Positions 21,345 to 32,665 of a stretch of 64,000 nucleotides of DNA are shown here, piece by piece. The stretch comes from Saccharum officinarum (Eukaryota; Streptophyta; Magnoliopsida; Poales; Poaceae). The notes under the pieces are model-generated. The model ran no database searches and was not told the DNA's origin. It saw only the letters and a list, made by a program, of their open reading frames with translations. Made by a program: the position numbers and the translations under genes. The stretch spans positions 6,548,191 to 6,612,190 of the forward strand of contig CM036223.1 in assembly GCA_020631735.1 (NCBI GenBank). The letters are read 5' to 3'. Within the stretch, counting starts at the first letter, position 1, and each line of letters begins with the position of its first letter.

Positions 21345-23337
21345 TGGAGGCTCGGCCAACAGTTCAAAAGGCAGCGCTGCCATGAGTCCTGAGCGAAGGC
21401 CCTCAAAGCGAGTGAGGTCAACACCACTAGAAGAGGTTGCTCATCGAGTTTCTACCCAGAGGTCTGCCACAAGCAAAAGGGTCTGTCGCTGGCAAAAGGA
21501 TGAAAGTAGAAGCAGTAGGTGAACATAATTCTCCATCATGACCGACACCCGGACCCAGGATCAATTCCAAGTTCATCAATTGACTGGAGACATTGGTCGG
21601 GACGGCACCCTACCTAGCCCTGAGTGAGACTCCTCACGGCCAGATGATGATAGCCCTGCCGAAGAGGAGCCCTCTCAGCAAACTCCCGTCTCCTCCTACC
21701 CACAGAACGATGAAATTTGCCAAGGTTGGTATTACCTTACATATGTCTATCAATCAATTTGCACTAGCTATTTGATATCCATGGAATTATGCTTGATAAA
21801 ATGAGCAAATCACTAGGACGAGCGAGGACGGGCATCTCTTATACCGAGGAGAACAGAAGGCCACATGATCCAGTACAAGCTTCCTAGTTTGCCTCAAAGG
21901 CAGGTGTAGTAGTCAGGAAGGAAGTACCAATTTTGACGCATTAGAAAGAATACAAGGGGGAGAAGCCTAGTGTTGTCTATTGCGCAAGATTTGTGGAAAG
22001 GCTAAATGTGTGTATGGGTATCCCCTCTTGACATTCAACTCTGTTTTGAGCAACTTTAATGGATTTACTTTTCATTCACACTACTGTGTGCAGGGAAGGC
22101 TGCGCGGTAATGGTGCTCACTCACCAACAAAAAAATCTTGCCGGAATGTAATGCAGTCTTTGGTACGGCAGGAACGCTACAGGTTGGAAAGAAAATACTT
22201 CAATGGCGTCCCTGTTACTCAGATCGGTATGACCTCTCCTGTCTCGTCCATGAACAATGCATAGTGGTGTGAACTTGTCAAGATTTGGTCTTGCTAAGAA
22301 CAAGGTGTGTGAACTCATCGATTTCCTGTCTAGTCTTACTACGGTCTACTTGTGCTGCCGTCTAACACAAATGAAGCTATAGGAAACATCTAAAAATAAC
22401 AAGCGAAATCGTACAAAAGTGAAGTACCACCAGGATACAAGATCTCGCTCCTATGTTATCCAGCTGCAAAAATTTATAAGTGATGGTTGTGTTTTATTGT
22501 TACTCTTGCCTTTGTATAAATATAAACCGAAACTCATGTGCAATGTGAACTTAAGAAGAACAAGAGGAATGCAGCAGAACAACATCAAGGACTTGAAGAA
22601 GAAAATGGTCCACCTGATGAAGATGTTAATGTTGTGGAAGTCTTAAGGGACTTCTATACCAGTAGGAAAAATAGCCTGAGCAATGCTACAAGAGCAGCAG
22701 TTGTAAGTACCTTCTTTTGCTTCCCTTGAAATCTATTGAAATAATTGCCATAAAAAGAAGAAAACGTAGCAGGAGCCTAGTGTTATTGAAATTTACTAAA
22801 ATCTACTGAAGCTTATGTAATCTCTATCAACAGTAGGCTGAGAAAGACCTATGTATTACTTGTTATGATTCAATCTCTTAGGTTTTCAATTGAAGTCCTC
22901 TTACACTATCTGTAAACTAATATTTTACTGATTAAATTTCACAGGATGAAAACTATGCAAGCAGAACCTCTTGCTGATGGGCAGCAACCAATTACTAGTG
23001 CTGATGTTGTTTGCAAGGTCATCTGCGTCCACCAGGGCAAGGCCTCCTCCCAGGGAAGCGGCAACAACCTTTTTTTGAAGAATGCTGGTATCCAGACAAG
23101 CTCCACCATAATAGAGACATCGGCGAAGAGAATGCTTCAGGAACAACTTGCTGCTAAATAGAAAAGTTCTGTTGCCCTCGTCGATCAAGTGGATAAACTG
23201 AAGAGAAAGACAGAAAAGACTGAAAGGAAGCTTGAGGAATACAAGAAACAACAACAGGAGGAGTACAACAATCTTCGGGAGCTATGCACGTGCTTCAGCT
23301 TTTCTGGTAATTCTCAGTCTTCAACTCCTGCGGATTG
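21345..23337 (+). pseudogene. Ptta/En-Spm (Transposase_24-like) transposase pseudogene
   Basis: Exon-like pieces appear in the order of the family. A basic stretch RRPSKRVRSTPLEEV lies near 21395-21440. QERYRLERKYFNGVPVTQIG followed by TSPVSSMNN is at about 22167-22260. DFYTSRKNSLSNATRAAV is at about 22650-22700 and is followed by a GTAAG donor. The C-terminal coiled coil (ITSADVVCKV, LKNAGIQTSSTI, AKRMLQEQLAAK, DKLKRKTEKTERKLEEYKKQ) lies at 22945-23290. In-frame stops (for example TAG at 23159-23161) and missing segments show that it is dead. In living elements this protein family acts in CACTA transposition together with the catalytic TNPD/TNP2 protein. Confidence 0.6.
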
Positions 23338-23574
23338 ATGCAGTGAACATTTGTGGTTTGATGTATGGACTCATGTGCCAGTTTGATGTGTGGACTCGTA
23401 TGCCGGTTTAATGTGGTGATACTCTGTCAGTGGTTTGCTGCTGACGTGTAAAATGTAAATTGTTGTTATTTGATTGTCAGGCTAAATAGTTATGTAGTCA
23501 ATCTGTGTAGTTGTGACAATCTCGAATTACTTCTATGATAAATTGATTGTACTCCACGCGGTAGAACCAGGAAA

Positions 23575-23960
23575 GGCCACATGATCAAATAAAAATACGA
23601 CACATGGACGAATCAATGCACGACACGTGAATTGCCCAGGGAACGACACATGGGCTATTAAAAATCCGACAGGTGGAAGAAAATCTTCAAGCCACGTAGA
23701 CGTATAAAAATATGACACATGGACGAACATCATAGTGACGCGTGGTCAAATAAGAAACGGACACGTGGACCAATAAAAATACGACACGTGGTCCAATGAA
23801 GAAGTGACACATGATCTAACGGCAACATGACACGTGTGCTAGTAGAAAACTAACATGTGGAACAACAGGGAAACGACACGTGGTCCAATAAGAACCTGAA
23901 ACGTACAAGAATCAGAGATGGCCACGTTGTGCAATAAGAAGGTGACACATATCCGAACAA
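23575..23960 (+). repeat. CACTA subterminal repeat array (GACACGTGG)
   Basis: About 14 copies of a 9-11 bp unit close to GACACGTGG or GACACATGG recur every 20-35 bp, usually followed by ACCAAT or GAACAA-like text and preceded by AATACGA or AAAAT. CACTA elements carry such subterminal repeats as binding sites for their TNPA-type protein. Many of these units contain the palindrome CACGTG, which is also the plant G-box core. Confidence 0.65.
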
Positions 23961-24261
23961 TCTCCAATGCAACCGGCTATAACATGTACACGTGGAAATC
24001 ATCTCCAACGGAAGCGCCCACCAGCGTGGCAGCCCCTTGCCACGCATGACAAAATAGTTCTACAACGATCTATTTTTCGTTACAGATCAAGACACTTCTA
24101 TGACGATTTTGTTAGATTCGTCATAGATGTGCAAGAGTGACACGTCTTCTATGACGAATCGGTTTTCGTCATAAATTCGTCATAAAACTGAAATTATGAC
24201 GAATTTGGCTTCTTCAGTGACGAAAGCTATTTATCATAGAAGTGGATATTCCTAATAGTAG

Positions 24262-25040
24262 ACCAAGATGCCCCCGCGTTAATGTAAAATGACCCCTAAC
24301 CTGTCCGGGGCCAACTGTAATTTTCTCTTGACCACGGGTATGGCTTGTAAGTACCCGGGGACATTACTATTTTGTATGATAAATTAATGGTCATTTACTC
24401 CTAAATTAACTCATGTTCGCTCTCCCATTCCCTTTTGAGAAACCCTCGGCCTCCTCTGCGCTATCCCATAGTGAGGGTATTAGGAGGCAGAGTGAAGCGC
24501 CCACAACATTCAGGCCCTGGCGCCTCAGGACGGAGGGAGTGCATTTTTTCTGATGACAAGCCGGGGAGTAAGTGATAGGAAACAAAAAGACTGCCAGAAG
24601 GGAAAAAAAGGAGAATATATGAGTGGTTGGTGGTGTGATTTAACCACAAACATAAAAGCCACACAGGTGATTAGCTAAGATGTGACTCTGGGTGATCAAT
24701 AGATCGCAGGATCAAGCCCCATTAGGGGTATTATTCTTGCACAAATTTAACAGAGGTACTTGGAATACTTAGCTCTTTGGCTTGCCTTCGTGCGGTAGGT
24801 GTAGGCGTGTAGCGCCTCTTGGCCCTCGGGCCTTTTTACATGGAATAGGGTAGGTGCAGCCGCCCTTACCCCCAACACTGACGAGCGAGCGCCTAGCGGC
24901 ACAGACCTCTCTTTGGTGTTAGCGTCCAAGCGAGGTGAAGTCCTAATCATGTAGTGCGTAGGTATGACGACCAAGGGGCAACACCAAGCACATCGGCAAA
25001 GAAGGCCTACAAGGAGCTTTTTGACGCCGGGTCAAGCGTT
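24262..25040. other. No gene recognised
   Basis: This is mixed-composition DNA with stop codons in every long frame. A short text at about 24700-24718 (CGCAGGATCAAGCCCC) resembles a tRNA/SINE B box, but no A box is seen at the right distance. Confidence 0.4.
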
Positions 25041-25325
25041 TCCAACGTTGAAGCACTGAGAGAGCTCTTCTGAGCTTACGGACTAGGTCTCGTAGCCGGC
25101 AGCGGTGACACAAGGGCATGACATAGGCCACATCGCTGCCCCTACTTCAATTATTTAGCACATGAGTAATACATAGCTTAGTGTGAACTTAGAAACTATG
25201 GAGGTCGAGCTTTCTGCTGTAACTCTAGACCACCTAGGGCGCCTCAAGCACGTCAATTGTATGTTCAAACTCTTCTATCTTAATGATAATGATGCACAAA
25301 CCTTTTGCGTATTTGATACAAAGAA
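25041..25325 (+). mobile_element. Possible LINE (L1-type) 3' tail
   Basis: The segment ends CTTAATGATAATGATGCAC and then CCTTTTGCGTATTTGATA (about 25279-25318). This resembles the end of the 3' UTR of grass L1 LINEs, which typically reads AATGAAATGAT.CGCA..TCTTGCGTATTCGA before poly-A. No RT coding or poly-A tail remains, so the call rests on that motif alone. Confidence 0.35.
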
Positions 25326-25329
25326 CAAC

Positions 25330-25497
25330 CCCACTTGAGCAAATGAGATTTGATTTCATCTTCTTCTAACCATACTCTCTCGTTATTGCAGTGACAGTAT
25401 GGATAATGTATTCCCTTCTGATTCTTTGTCAAAGCATGCTTCCTGACAACGTCAACGAACTTAGACACTTCTTGTACCAAACACAGGTCTAGCCTCG
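25330..25497 (-). pseudogene. CACTA transposase-associated domain fragment
   Basis: The minus strand reads SKFVDVVRKHALTKNQKG, then IHYPYCHCNNERVWLEEDE, then IKSHLLKWG. That pattern (F...A......I.CPC..C.N.....E.V..HL...G) is the Transpos_assoc zinc-binding domain at the N-terminus of CACTA TNP2-type transposases. The first Cys of the usual CPC is Tyr here. Only this domain remains, cut by the Helitron at 25508. Confidence 0.5.
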
Positions 25498-25530
25498 ATG
25501 ACTTATATCTATATCTATATATACCTATAC

Positions 25531-25533
<3 letters not shown>

Positions 25534-25594
<61 letters not shown>
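25534..25594. repeat. (TA)n microsatellite
   Basis: About 60 bp of TA repeats near the 5' end of Helitron 1. An apparent Tyr-Ile repeat open frame across it is an artefact. Confidence 0.95.
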
Positions 25595-25597
<3 letters not shown>

Positions 25598-26466
25598 CAG
25601 GCTCTTTTTTTCGTCCATCCATTTTTTGGTCCGTCTCCCTTTAACTACCCGATAATGAAGAGTTTTTTCTCTAGACTTATAGATATAACCCGTGCTCATA
25701 AGAGTTAGTATACCTTTTGTCTAGCATGATGTGGAGTCCTATTCTAAAACATACTGGGTTATGTAGATCCGGACTTTGGCTCTCTAGCGTGATGTGGAGT
25801 CCTATTCTAAAACATACTGGGTTATATAGATCTAGACTCTAGCTCTCCATATACATAGATCTTTCTCTCTTTTGGAAATTTGATTTTATCTCGTTAGAAC
25901 TCTATGATATCAAATAAGCTAAATAGGAATCCTAATATCTATCTAATCAAATATTTCCTTTTTCATTTATTTATTCTATGTATTTAACTACCGAGAGTCT
26001 GTTTTTTGTACTTCTATTTTTCTTCTCATAAAATCGATTTTGTTCCACGCCCTCGTTTTCTTTTTGTCTCCCGATGGGCCACGCTCAGGCGAACCAAATT
26101 TGGCAACTGAACCAATGTCAACGGCAACCTAAACCGTGCCCAACATGGACACCACACGTTATGCACAAGCAATCCATCTTAGCTCCTTGCATGCCCCACG
26201 TCTAGCACGACCAAGACCGTTCTGGACTGCATACCCACATACACATATACGTATATGCACCGAATATGCATACCAAGCATATGCACGTCACGTACAAGTC
26301 TGACTTGACTTGTACTCGGCTTGCACGACCAGGATTCCAAACGTAGGACTCCCAAGTCTAGCTCCTCGACGATTGTCAGACCTCGCGCTCCCATGTACTC
26401 CTCCCTACATGTTCATACACATGACTATCAATCATCATCATGTCGTAGCTTGTTCGTCTCCATATA

Positions 26467-26717
26467 CTACTTCAGTCCATAAAAGAATGTAATATGGGAT
26501 CCACATCGGTCAATTAAACTCAAATTTGACCATGTTTACCAAATTATATTAACATTATATGTCCAAATAAATTTATTATAAAAATATATCATAAAACTAA
26601 TCTAACGGTACTTATTTTATACCATGAAAATTAGTACTTTTTATATAAATTTAGTCAAGTTCAAAAAACTTGACTTCTCAAAAAGCGAGAATTGTATTAT
26701 TTTGTGGACAGAAGGAG
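26467..26717. mobile_element. Stowaway-like MITE A
   Basis: TA-flanked (26465-26466 and 26718-26719), about 251 bp, AT-rich. The ends are imperfect inverted repeats: CTACTTCAGTCCATAAAAG on the left, and CTCCTTCTGTCCACAAAAT as the complement of the right. Confidence 0.65.
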
Positions 26718-27329
26718 TACGTCTCACACGAAGTGATCATTACCTCAGTTCCTCTATGAACTTAATCCTAGACTCTTAGCTCTCTAAATTTGTACATTCA
26801 CATAGTTTGTTAGGGAGGGTCAGAAGGAAATAATAGGACAAAAAAGTGATGGAATTTTTGCCTCTGTATTATTATATAGAATTAATGATGCAGTTTTCGT
26901 TAAGAGCAAAGCTTATCTTATAAGAACCTGGTTAAACTGATGATCTACCTAATCAAATACAAACTAATATCTTGAGGTGCTTGTTGTTAGTTCCAGCATA
27001 ACCCTAATGAGTCTTGTAATGTGGAAACTAAAGAGAGGTCTCCCATCATAATTATCGGCGAGCACATCAGTACTTGGCATATCGACAACTAACTCCTTAT
27101 CAACTTGAACTACTAAAGAATAAAATAATAGATTTTTGTTGATCCTCAAATAAAGTCACAAAGCTTAATATTTTATATTGTACCAAACATGCATAGTATG
27201 AAATTGAAGTTATGATATATTTATAGCTTCTTGTTTTTCATTGCAATTTGATAACTTATTCTCTCCAGTTCATTGTGGAAAAAAACTTATTTTCACCCGT
27301 TGCAACGCACGGGCATATTTATTTACTAG

Positions 27330-29631
27330 TCTATACCTAATAATAAAGAGGCAAAATTTATCACCCCCCATTTTTTTCGTCCGCCCTCCCCTAACTACTT
27401 GGCATCACTCTTCTTAGTTTGGAATTGAAAAACCACTACTCAACATCACTTCTCTTAGTTTAGAATTGAAAAACATTATTCGCATTGTCTCTTTATTATT
27501 AGGTATAGATTTACAGCCACCTAATTAAACCGAGTCACTCTCTCCTTGATTTTCCATATGGGATAATAGCCACCTAATTAAACCGAGTCAATCTCTCCTT
27601 GATTTTCCATACGGGACAAATAATTTAGTGCAAATATTATTTATTATGGGCCTTATTAGTGTTTAATCGGCCCAATGCGTAAACAGCCCTAAATACAAAA
27701 GGAAAATTTGGCGTGGGATTCTAATCTAAATCAAAAGGGAAATCTGGCGTGGGACCCAATCCAGTCACTTTAAATATTTACGGCTGCATGTACACACGGA
27801 CAAAGTAAATCTGAGCCAAGCAACGAACCACTTTTATGAATTCAACTCCGATACGTGTTCTATTTAAAAAATAATTTTTTTAACTAATTGGCATGAATAT
27901 AACTTGAATACGTGTCTGACCCTCCTATTTACTTATGAGGATATGATAGAACTCAGATAATAAAACGCTTCCGAAGCCAAAATAGAAAATCGGACACAAC
28001 ACGGCGGGAAGAAAAGAAAATTGGACACTTTTCTCTATTCTCTGCCTCTCTACCACCATCTAATAATATAATAATATATATCTGTACCTAATTATATATT
28101 ATATATATTTTTATATTTAATAATAAAGAGAAAAAAATTTCACCAAGATTTTTTTCCACTAAGGTTTTTCCACTCCGGTATGCTTGTATTTTTCTATTCC
28201 AGTTCGGGTTCTATTCGTATTTGTTTCCTAGATCTTTTTTCGGTCCTCCAGCCTGCCCTTATCGTATCAAATCAAATTAGGATAAGAATCAAACTATAAG
28301 TCCAAAGTTCGTCCGTATTTAGCCTTTTTTTTTGTTCCGGTCCATCCACGTAGCTGTACGTGGTTCCTTCAGGCTTCCGCTTCAAAAGCCAGCGAGGAAA
28401 CCACCTACTCCTGTGAAAAGAAAATGGCAAAAATACAAGCCTACGTACACCTGTGTGGGAAAAAAACGGCAAAATTACAAGCCTAGCCAGAGACCATATC
28501 CAAATATGATTGATTGTTGCTCGTAATATTGCCGGCCAAGCGCCAGAGACCGTATGTATTATTGTTGCTCATAATATTGTTGATTACGATTACAATTTTG
28601 TTTGACCGTATGTCTCTGATCATGACTTGTTAGTGCGTATACTATGGCGGGATTGTTCTTCGTCACTGATTCTTTACATGCATTAATATATCTTTTTTCT
28701 AGATTTGTTTTATTTAGTGTACGATGGCGCCTATAGTACAACTTTTTCAAACGGCACCGTGATGCTAGGTGTAGTTTTATGAGAACGTGCATCATGCCTA
28801 ACTCACGGATGGTATGTTCTATGAGGCTTGCCAATGTTGTGTGGACATGTTCGAGTCAATCAACAAAAGGCCCGCAGGATGGTATACATGGTCGGGTGCC
28901 CCTTGAACTCCGACATCATGCTGGTGTGTGACCCGCGGAAGCCGTCAGCGTAGGCATCCGAGAATCGCCGTGATCTGCTCATCTGAAAGGCGAACAAGAG
29001 CGTTAGCGTCACTATGTCGGATGCCTGTCTTGGCGATGAATATCACCACGAGGTGCAGGGAATCGACATATATCACCACCCACTCGCCGACACGGAGTGT
29101 GCACCCACCTGAATCTCATATCGGAATATTAGAGCAAGCGAGCGGAGAGGAGCGCTAGCACAACACAGGAAAACCCTTTTCTCCCCTCCCTTTCGCGGCA
29201 GTGAAGGATGTGGGTGTGTGTGACACGCAGAGTTGGATGACAACTCGAAGCAATGAGCTTATCGTAAGCACCATGGTACTACGGCGTCAGACGGTCGTCG
29301 CTCTCACATCACCGCGTAGACATAGCAACTACGTGGTTTACCGTGAGTCGTTTCCATCTATATATCTTAGATCCCATGGCATGTCTGCATGGTGGTTGTT
29401 CAATAGGAAGTAAATATTTTTGTGTTTTGCACAGGAGAAAGAATCTAGCAAAGTTGTATTCGATTTGATATAAACTTCATAGAACATTGTTCTATTATTG
29501 ACAATATTAACTGATATTATCGATGACCAATACCATGAAAGGATAAAACATAACATTTATGTTCTCATTTCCAATATACTCCATATTCAATAGCTTATTT
29601 ACCCCGTTGCAACGCACAGGCATATTTACTA
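27330..29631 (+). mobile_element. Helitron 2 of the array
   Basis: It starts TCTATACCTAATAATAAAGAG directly after the CTAG of Helitron 1. Its first about 180 bp form a foldback ending TCTTTATTATTAGGTATAGA (about 27489-27508). It ends CCCGTTGCAACGCACAGG followed by CATATTTA-CTAT at about 29629-29632, so the terminal G is mutated or shared with the next element. It contains a gene-like fragment at about 28860-29110. Confidence 0.65.
28855..29115 (-). pseudogene. Captured gene-like fragment of unknown identity inside Helitron 2
   Basis: On the minus strand a GC-balanced stretch reads LRVGEWVVIYVDSLHLVVIF, then an intron-like acceptor (TTCGCCTTTCAG, near 28985). Downstream it reads GSHTSMMSEFKGHPTMYTIL, with a frame change between. 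The composition contrasts with the AT-rich Helitron around it. Helitrons often pick up gene pieces. I do not recognise the protein. Confidence 0.3.
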
Positions 29632-30627
29632 TCTTCTAATATTAAAGAGACAAAATTTCTCTCCACCTATTTTTTTTGGTCCGGCCCTCCCCTAACTAAT
29701 TTTGAATGTGGAAACTATGGCAGGAGTTCTCGACATGATCTGAATAGGAAATTATAATCCAAATAGACTCCTGTTTGATATTATCTAACATGCAAGGATT
29801 TTTGTCCCGAGTTAAATAGGAATCCAAATCTAAATAGAAAAGGATAAAAATACAAATTGGGCAAATAGTCTTGAGTAGCTTGAATAGAAATCCAAATCTA
29901 AATAGAAAAGGATAAAAACAGAAATTAAGCAAATATAAACTAAACAAAGCCAAACATTTTTCTTTTATTATATCTCCATCCCGCGTTCGTCTTCAGTTTT
30001 ATTCGTGGCCCGTTCACGTCCGTTTCGACCAGTTTATTTGCTTTCCAAAAAAAAAACATGCACATGGAAACTACTCGGTTTCACTCTAATCTACAACTGA
30101 CGTGAGTTCGTATGGTCGTCCTAGAAGTTGATCGGTGTACATCCGCATGATCCAAACAAACTCAACGTATATAAATTATATATGGGTTAAATTAAATTTA
30201 TGGCATGTCCATCTGACTACAATCCATTTAGAACACTTGACCATGTTTCGATCTATCCAAAAATAAATTAATCCATATTTATATACTTATATTATTTAAA
30301 AAGCATAGATCATTTTATATTGGTATGTCACTCTCTCATATGTCTGTATAAGTTAGAGCAGCACATCTAACTAACTAGCCACTATGCGGTGTGAAGTATA
30401 CAATCCTAAAATGAATATGAACACATAATGCAATCGTTAGATAATAAATCTTTAAATCTCTCGTGCTCATGTAAGTTAGAGTGGCTAACGTACATTGAGG
30501 AACAGAGTTCCAAGATTAATCCTAACCCATGATACGATATTAATAGCTCTCCAAACTAAAGTTGTCCAAAATGACCATGTAATAATAATAAATACACGAC
30601 GTTGCAGCGTACGGGCACGTTTGCTAG
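29632..30627 (+). mobile_element. Helitron 3 of the array
   Basis: It begins TCTTCTAATATTAAAGAGAC immediately at the end of Helitron 2. It ends GACGTTGCAGCGTACGGG followed by CACGTTTG-CTAG at 30624-30627, then T. About 1 kb with no coding. Confidence 0.65.
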
Positions 30628-30652
30628 TAATATAAAGTGACAAAGGCTGCGG

Positions 30653-30739
30653 ATGGTGGGAAAGAGAGCAGGGAGAGGCGCATCAGCTGCCTTTGAGTCC
30701 TTGACCAACGGATTGGCTGCCTTCTTCGGTGGCTATGAG
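30653..30739 (+). pseudogene. Exon-like fragment with splice donor
   Basis: The text encodes MVGKRAGRGASAAFESLTNG followed by LAAFFGGYE. It is followed exactly by GTAATG, a plausible donor; without splicing it stops after six more codons. It is GC-rich in AT-rich surroundings. Identity is unknown; it was probably captured by a Helitron. Confidence 0.3.
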
Positions 30740-31054
30740 GTAATGATGATGATGGGTTAGTGGAAAATCAAGATGTATAGTGACTTGTGAACGTGGGACC
30801 CTCGGATGAGGATGAGTGTGACGTGACTTAAGGAGAAACCAGAAAATAAGCTAATAGTAATCTTCTATTTTTTTATAAGAATAGTAATCTCTTATTTAGT
30901 TATAGAAGATTAATTTTTTTGAGCAACAGTTATAGAAGATAGAAGTTAATTAAATACGTAGGAGTGGATATGGACCTAGGCACTTATACCTCTCTTAAGA
31001 AGTCGAGGCCCAAATTTCTATGTCGTAGCTCCCCGGCCCAGCAAGAGACCTGCA

Positions 31055-31490
31055 GGCTGCATGTGTATAGAGTCGCTCTTTGCTAGGTGCTCTCGCTCGG
31101 ACTCTATCATCCCGTCATTGCCGCATGCACTCTCCTTTCCGCTCCGCCTCCCTCCGTCCCAGGGTTCTCATTCGTTGTCCCCCTGTTCGATCGAATCTGC
31201 AAAACCTAGCTCCAATCCAACACCGGTCAAATATGGTGGCAGCGCAGCCACGTTGGGCGTTGGTGCCGCCTGCCGCGTACTTATGGCCAAATTGGGGCGG
31301 CCGGGCGGTGACTACCGGCTGCCGCTAGTGGAATACGAATACGATGAATGGCTGGAGGCCGAATGCTTGCAGTGGGGACACGGCCGGCAGCTAGCTGGAC
31401 CTACATGCTACTGCTCTTGTGGTGCAGCATGCGTTGCTTTGCTTCGAGCTCCTGCTAGTGGGAAGTGCCGGCCGGCCGCCGCCTGGCAGC
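31055..31490 (+). other. GC-rich gene-like fragment, broken by a hAT MITE
   Basis: Pyrimidine-rich, 5'-UTR-like text (CTCTCCTTTCCGCTCCGCCTC) is followed by an open frame with Ala/Gly-rich translation. It continues across the MITE at 32031 (TAGCGTTGGAGAGTACGG). No domain is recognised. It looks like a promoter or first-exon piece carried into the region. Confidence 0.3.
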
Positions 31491-32022
31491 TAGCCACGAA
31501 AACGGATGGAAACGGACGGAAAAACCCTATTTCTATTTCCGTTTCTATATTTTTTAGCGGAAACGGGATCGGGTTCTGAAAATATGGGTTTGGAAACAGA
31601 ATCGGGATATGCGGATGCACGGAAACGAACAAATACGGATGGAGCGCCGGAAAATTAAGTTAGAATAATATGATTAAATATTCATGAATATACATGAGCA
31701 AAGTCACAAATTAATATACACATACGAAGTTATTGGTCTATTATTCATTAGCATGCCATGTGATAACATGCATAATTGGTGATTAATAAGTTTATGAACA
31801 TATTAATTTCTACACATCTCATATAGGTTTAAAACAGGATGAAAAACGGAATAAATACAGGTCAATTTCGGGTGAAAACGGGATCCCGCGGAAACGGACG
31901 GAAAAACCCTCTCCCATTTCCGTAAATACGAAAATAGGACCCCACAAATACGAAAACGAACGGACAAAAATAGAAAACGGAACAGGTCGAAACGGAAATT
32001 TTTCCATCCGTTTTCAACGCTA
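31491..32022. mobile_element. hAT-type MITE (532 bp) with 8-bp target duplication
   Basis: The ends TAGCCACGAAAACGGATGG and (complement of the right end) TAGCGTTGAAAACGGATGG are near-identical inverted repeats of the hAT TAGNGNTGAAAACGG type. The 8-bp duplication CTGGCAGC is present at 31483-31490 and 32023-32030. The interior is rich in GAAACGGA and its complement. No transposase. Confidence 0.85.
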
Positions 32023-32159
32023 CTGGCAGCTAGCGTTGGAGAGTACGGCACACAGCAGCATCAAGTTGGAAGCAGGTAGGCAAGTAGTTGAATTCTCTAT
32101 TCGGCCATTCCCCATTCTCTATTTCAATCCTCTTCCCCAAAAGCCTCACGAGACAAATA

Positions 32160-32386
32160 CTAAGTCCATCCCAAATTATAAGACGTTTGACTTTTTAAGG
32201 GAGTCAAACGATTTGAAGTTTAACTAAAGTTATATAAAAATTTACTAACAATTATAAAACAAAATAAGGATCATTAAATTGATATTTTTGTAATAAACTT
32301 AGTTGAAAACTATAGACTCGGTCAAATTTAAACTTATTTAACTTGCACGTTAATATGTAGTTGCATTCCTCAATGGACGGAGGGAG
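32160..32386. mobile_element. Stowaway-like MITE B
   Basis: TA-flanked, 227 bp. The right end as complement reads CTCCCTCCGTCCATTGAGG; the left end CTAAGTCCATCCCAAATTA is a decayed match. Confidence 0.65.
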
Positions 32387-32402
32387 TACCAAGTTTTACC
32401 TA

Positions 32403-32665
32403 CTCCCTCCATCCCAAAAAAAGTGATCTTCTGTGATCATGAAAGTTGTCCCGAAAAAAAATGATGTTTTGAGTTTTAGACATGCTTTTGACCTATAGGA
32501 AGTCTGCATGCTTCTATGCAACTCATGTTAATTAGGCAAGTAAAGCACGGGATATCTTTTTTTAGGGAATCAAGTTCAACAAACCAAAGGTATTAGGAAT
32601 ATTTCTCTTCTCCATTAATCTGTCTGAAAAATCTTAGAACATCACTTTTTTTGGGACGGAGAGAG
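32403..32665. mobile_element. Stowaway MITE C
   Basis: TA-flanked, 263 bp, with the classical Stowaway end CTCCCTCCATCCCAAAAAAA on the left and TTTTTTTGGGACGGAGAGAG on the right. It lies 14 bp from MITE B. Confidence 0.8.

Larger units (their letters stand above)
20985..24261 (+). mobile_element. Degraded CACTA (En/Spm, Ptta type) element
   Basis: It is recognised by three parts in order: a broken Ptta-type transposase gene (about 21350-23340), a block of short GACACRTGG subterminal repeats (23575-23960), and a terminus of alternating TTCTATGACGA / TCGTCATAGA inverted motifs (24060-24245). On the minus strand the terminus reads CTACTATTAGGAATATCC, close to the CACTAnnnGGAAA-type CACTA ends. 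The terminal base is changed (TAGTA rather than TAGTG at about 24256-24260). The left terminus was not identified, so 20985 is only the Helitron boundary. Confidence 0.6.
25508..27329 (+). mobile_element. Helitron 1 of a head-to-tail array
   Basis: It starts TCTATATCTATATATACC after A (25507) and ends CCCGTTGCAACGCACGGG followed by CATATTTATTTA-CTAG at 27326-27329. It contains a long TA microsatellite and one Stowaway MITE but no Rep/helicase. The next Helitron begins at the very next base. Most of it (from 25634) is repeated after the N gap. Confidence 0.75.

Noticed and set aside
24670..24720. tRNA or SINE
   Set aside because: Only a B-box-like string is present. There is no A box at the right spacing and no cloverleaf.
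25280..25699. Open frame with a long Tyr-Ile repeat
   Set aside because: The Tyr-Ile run is a translated TA microsatellite. Only the CACTA-domain part was kept, as a pseudogene.
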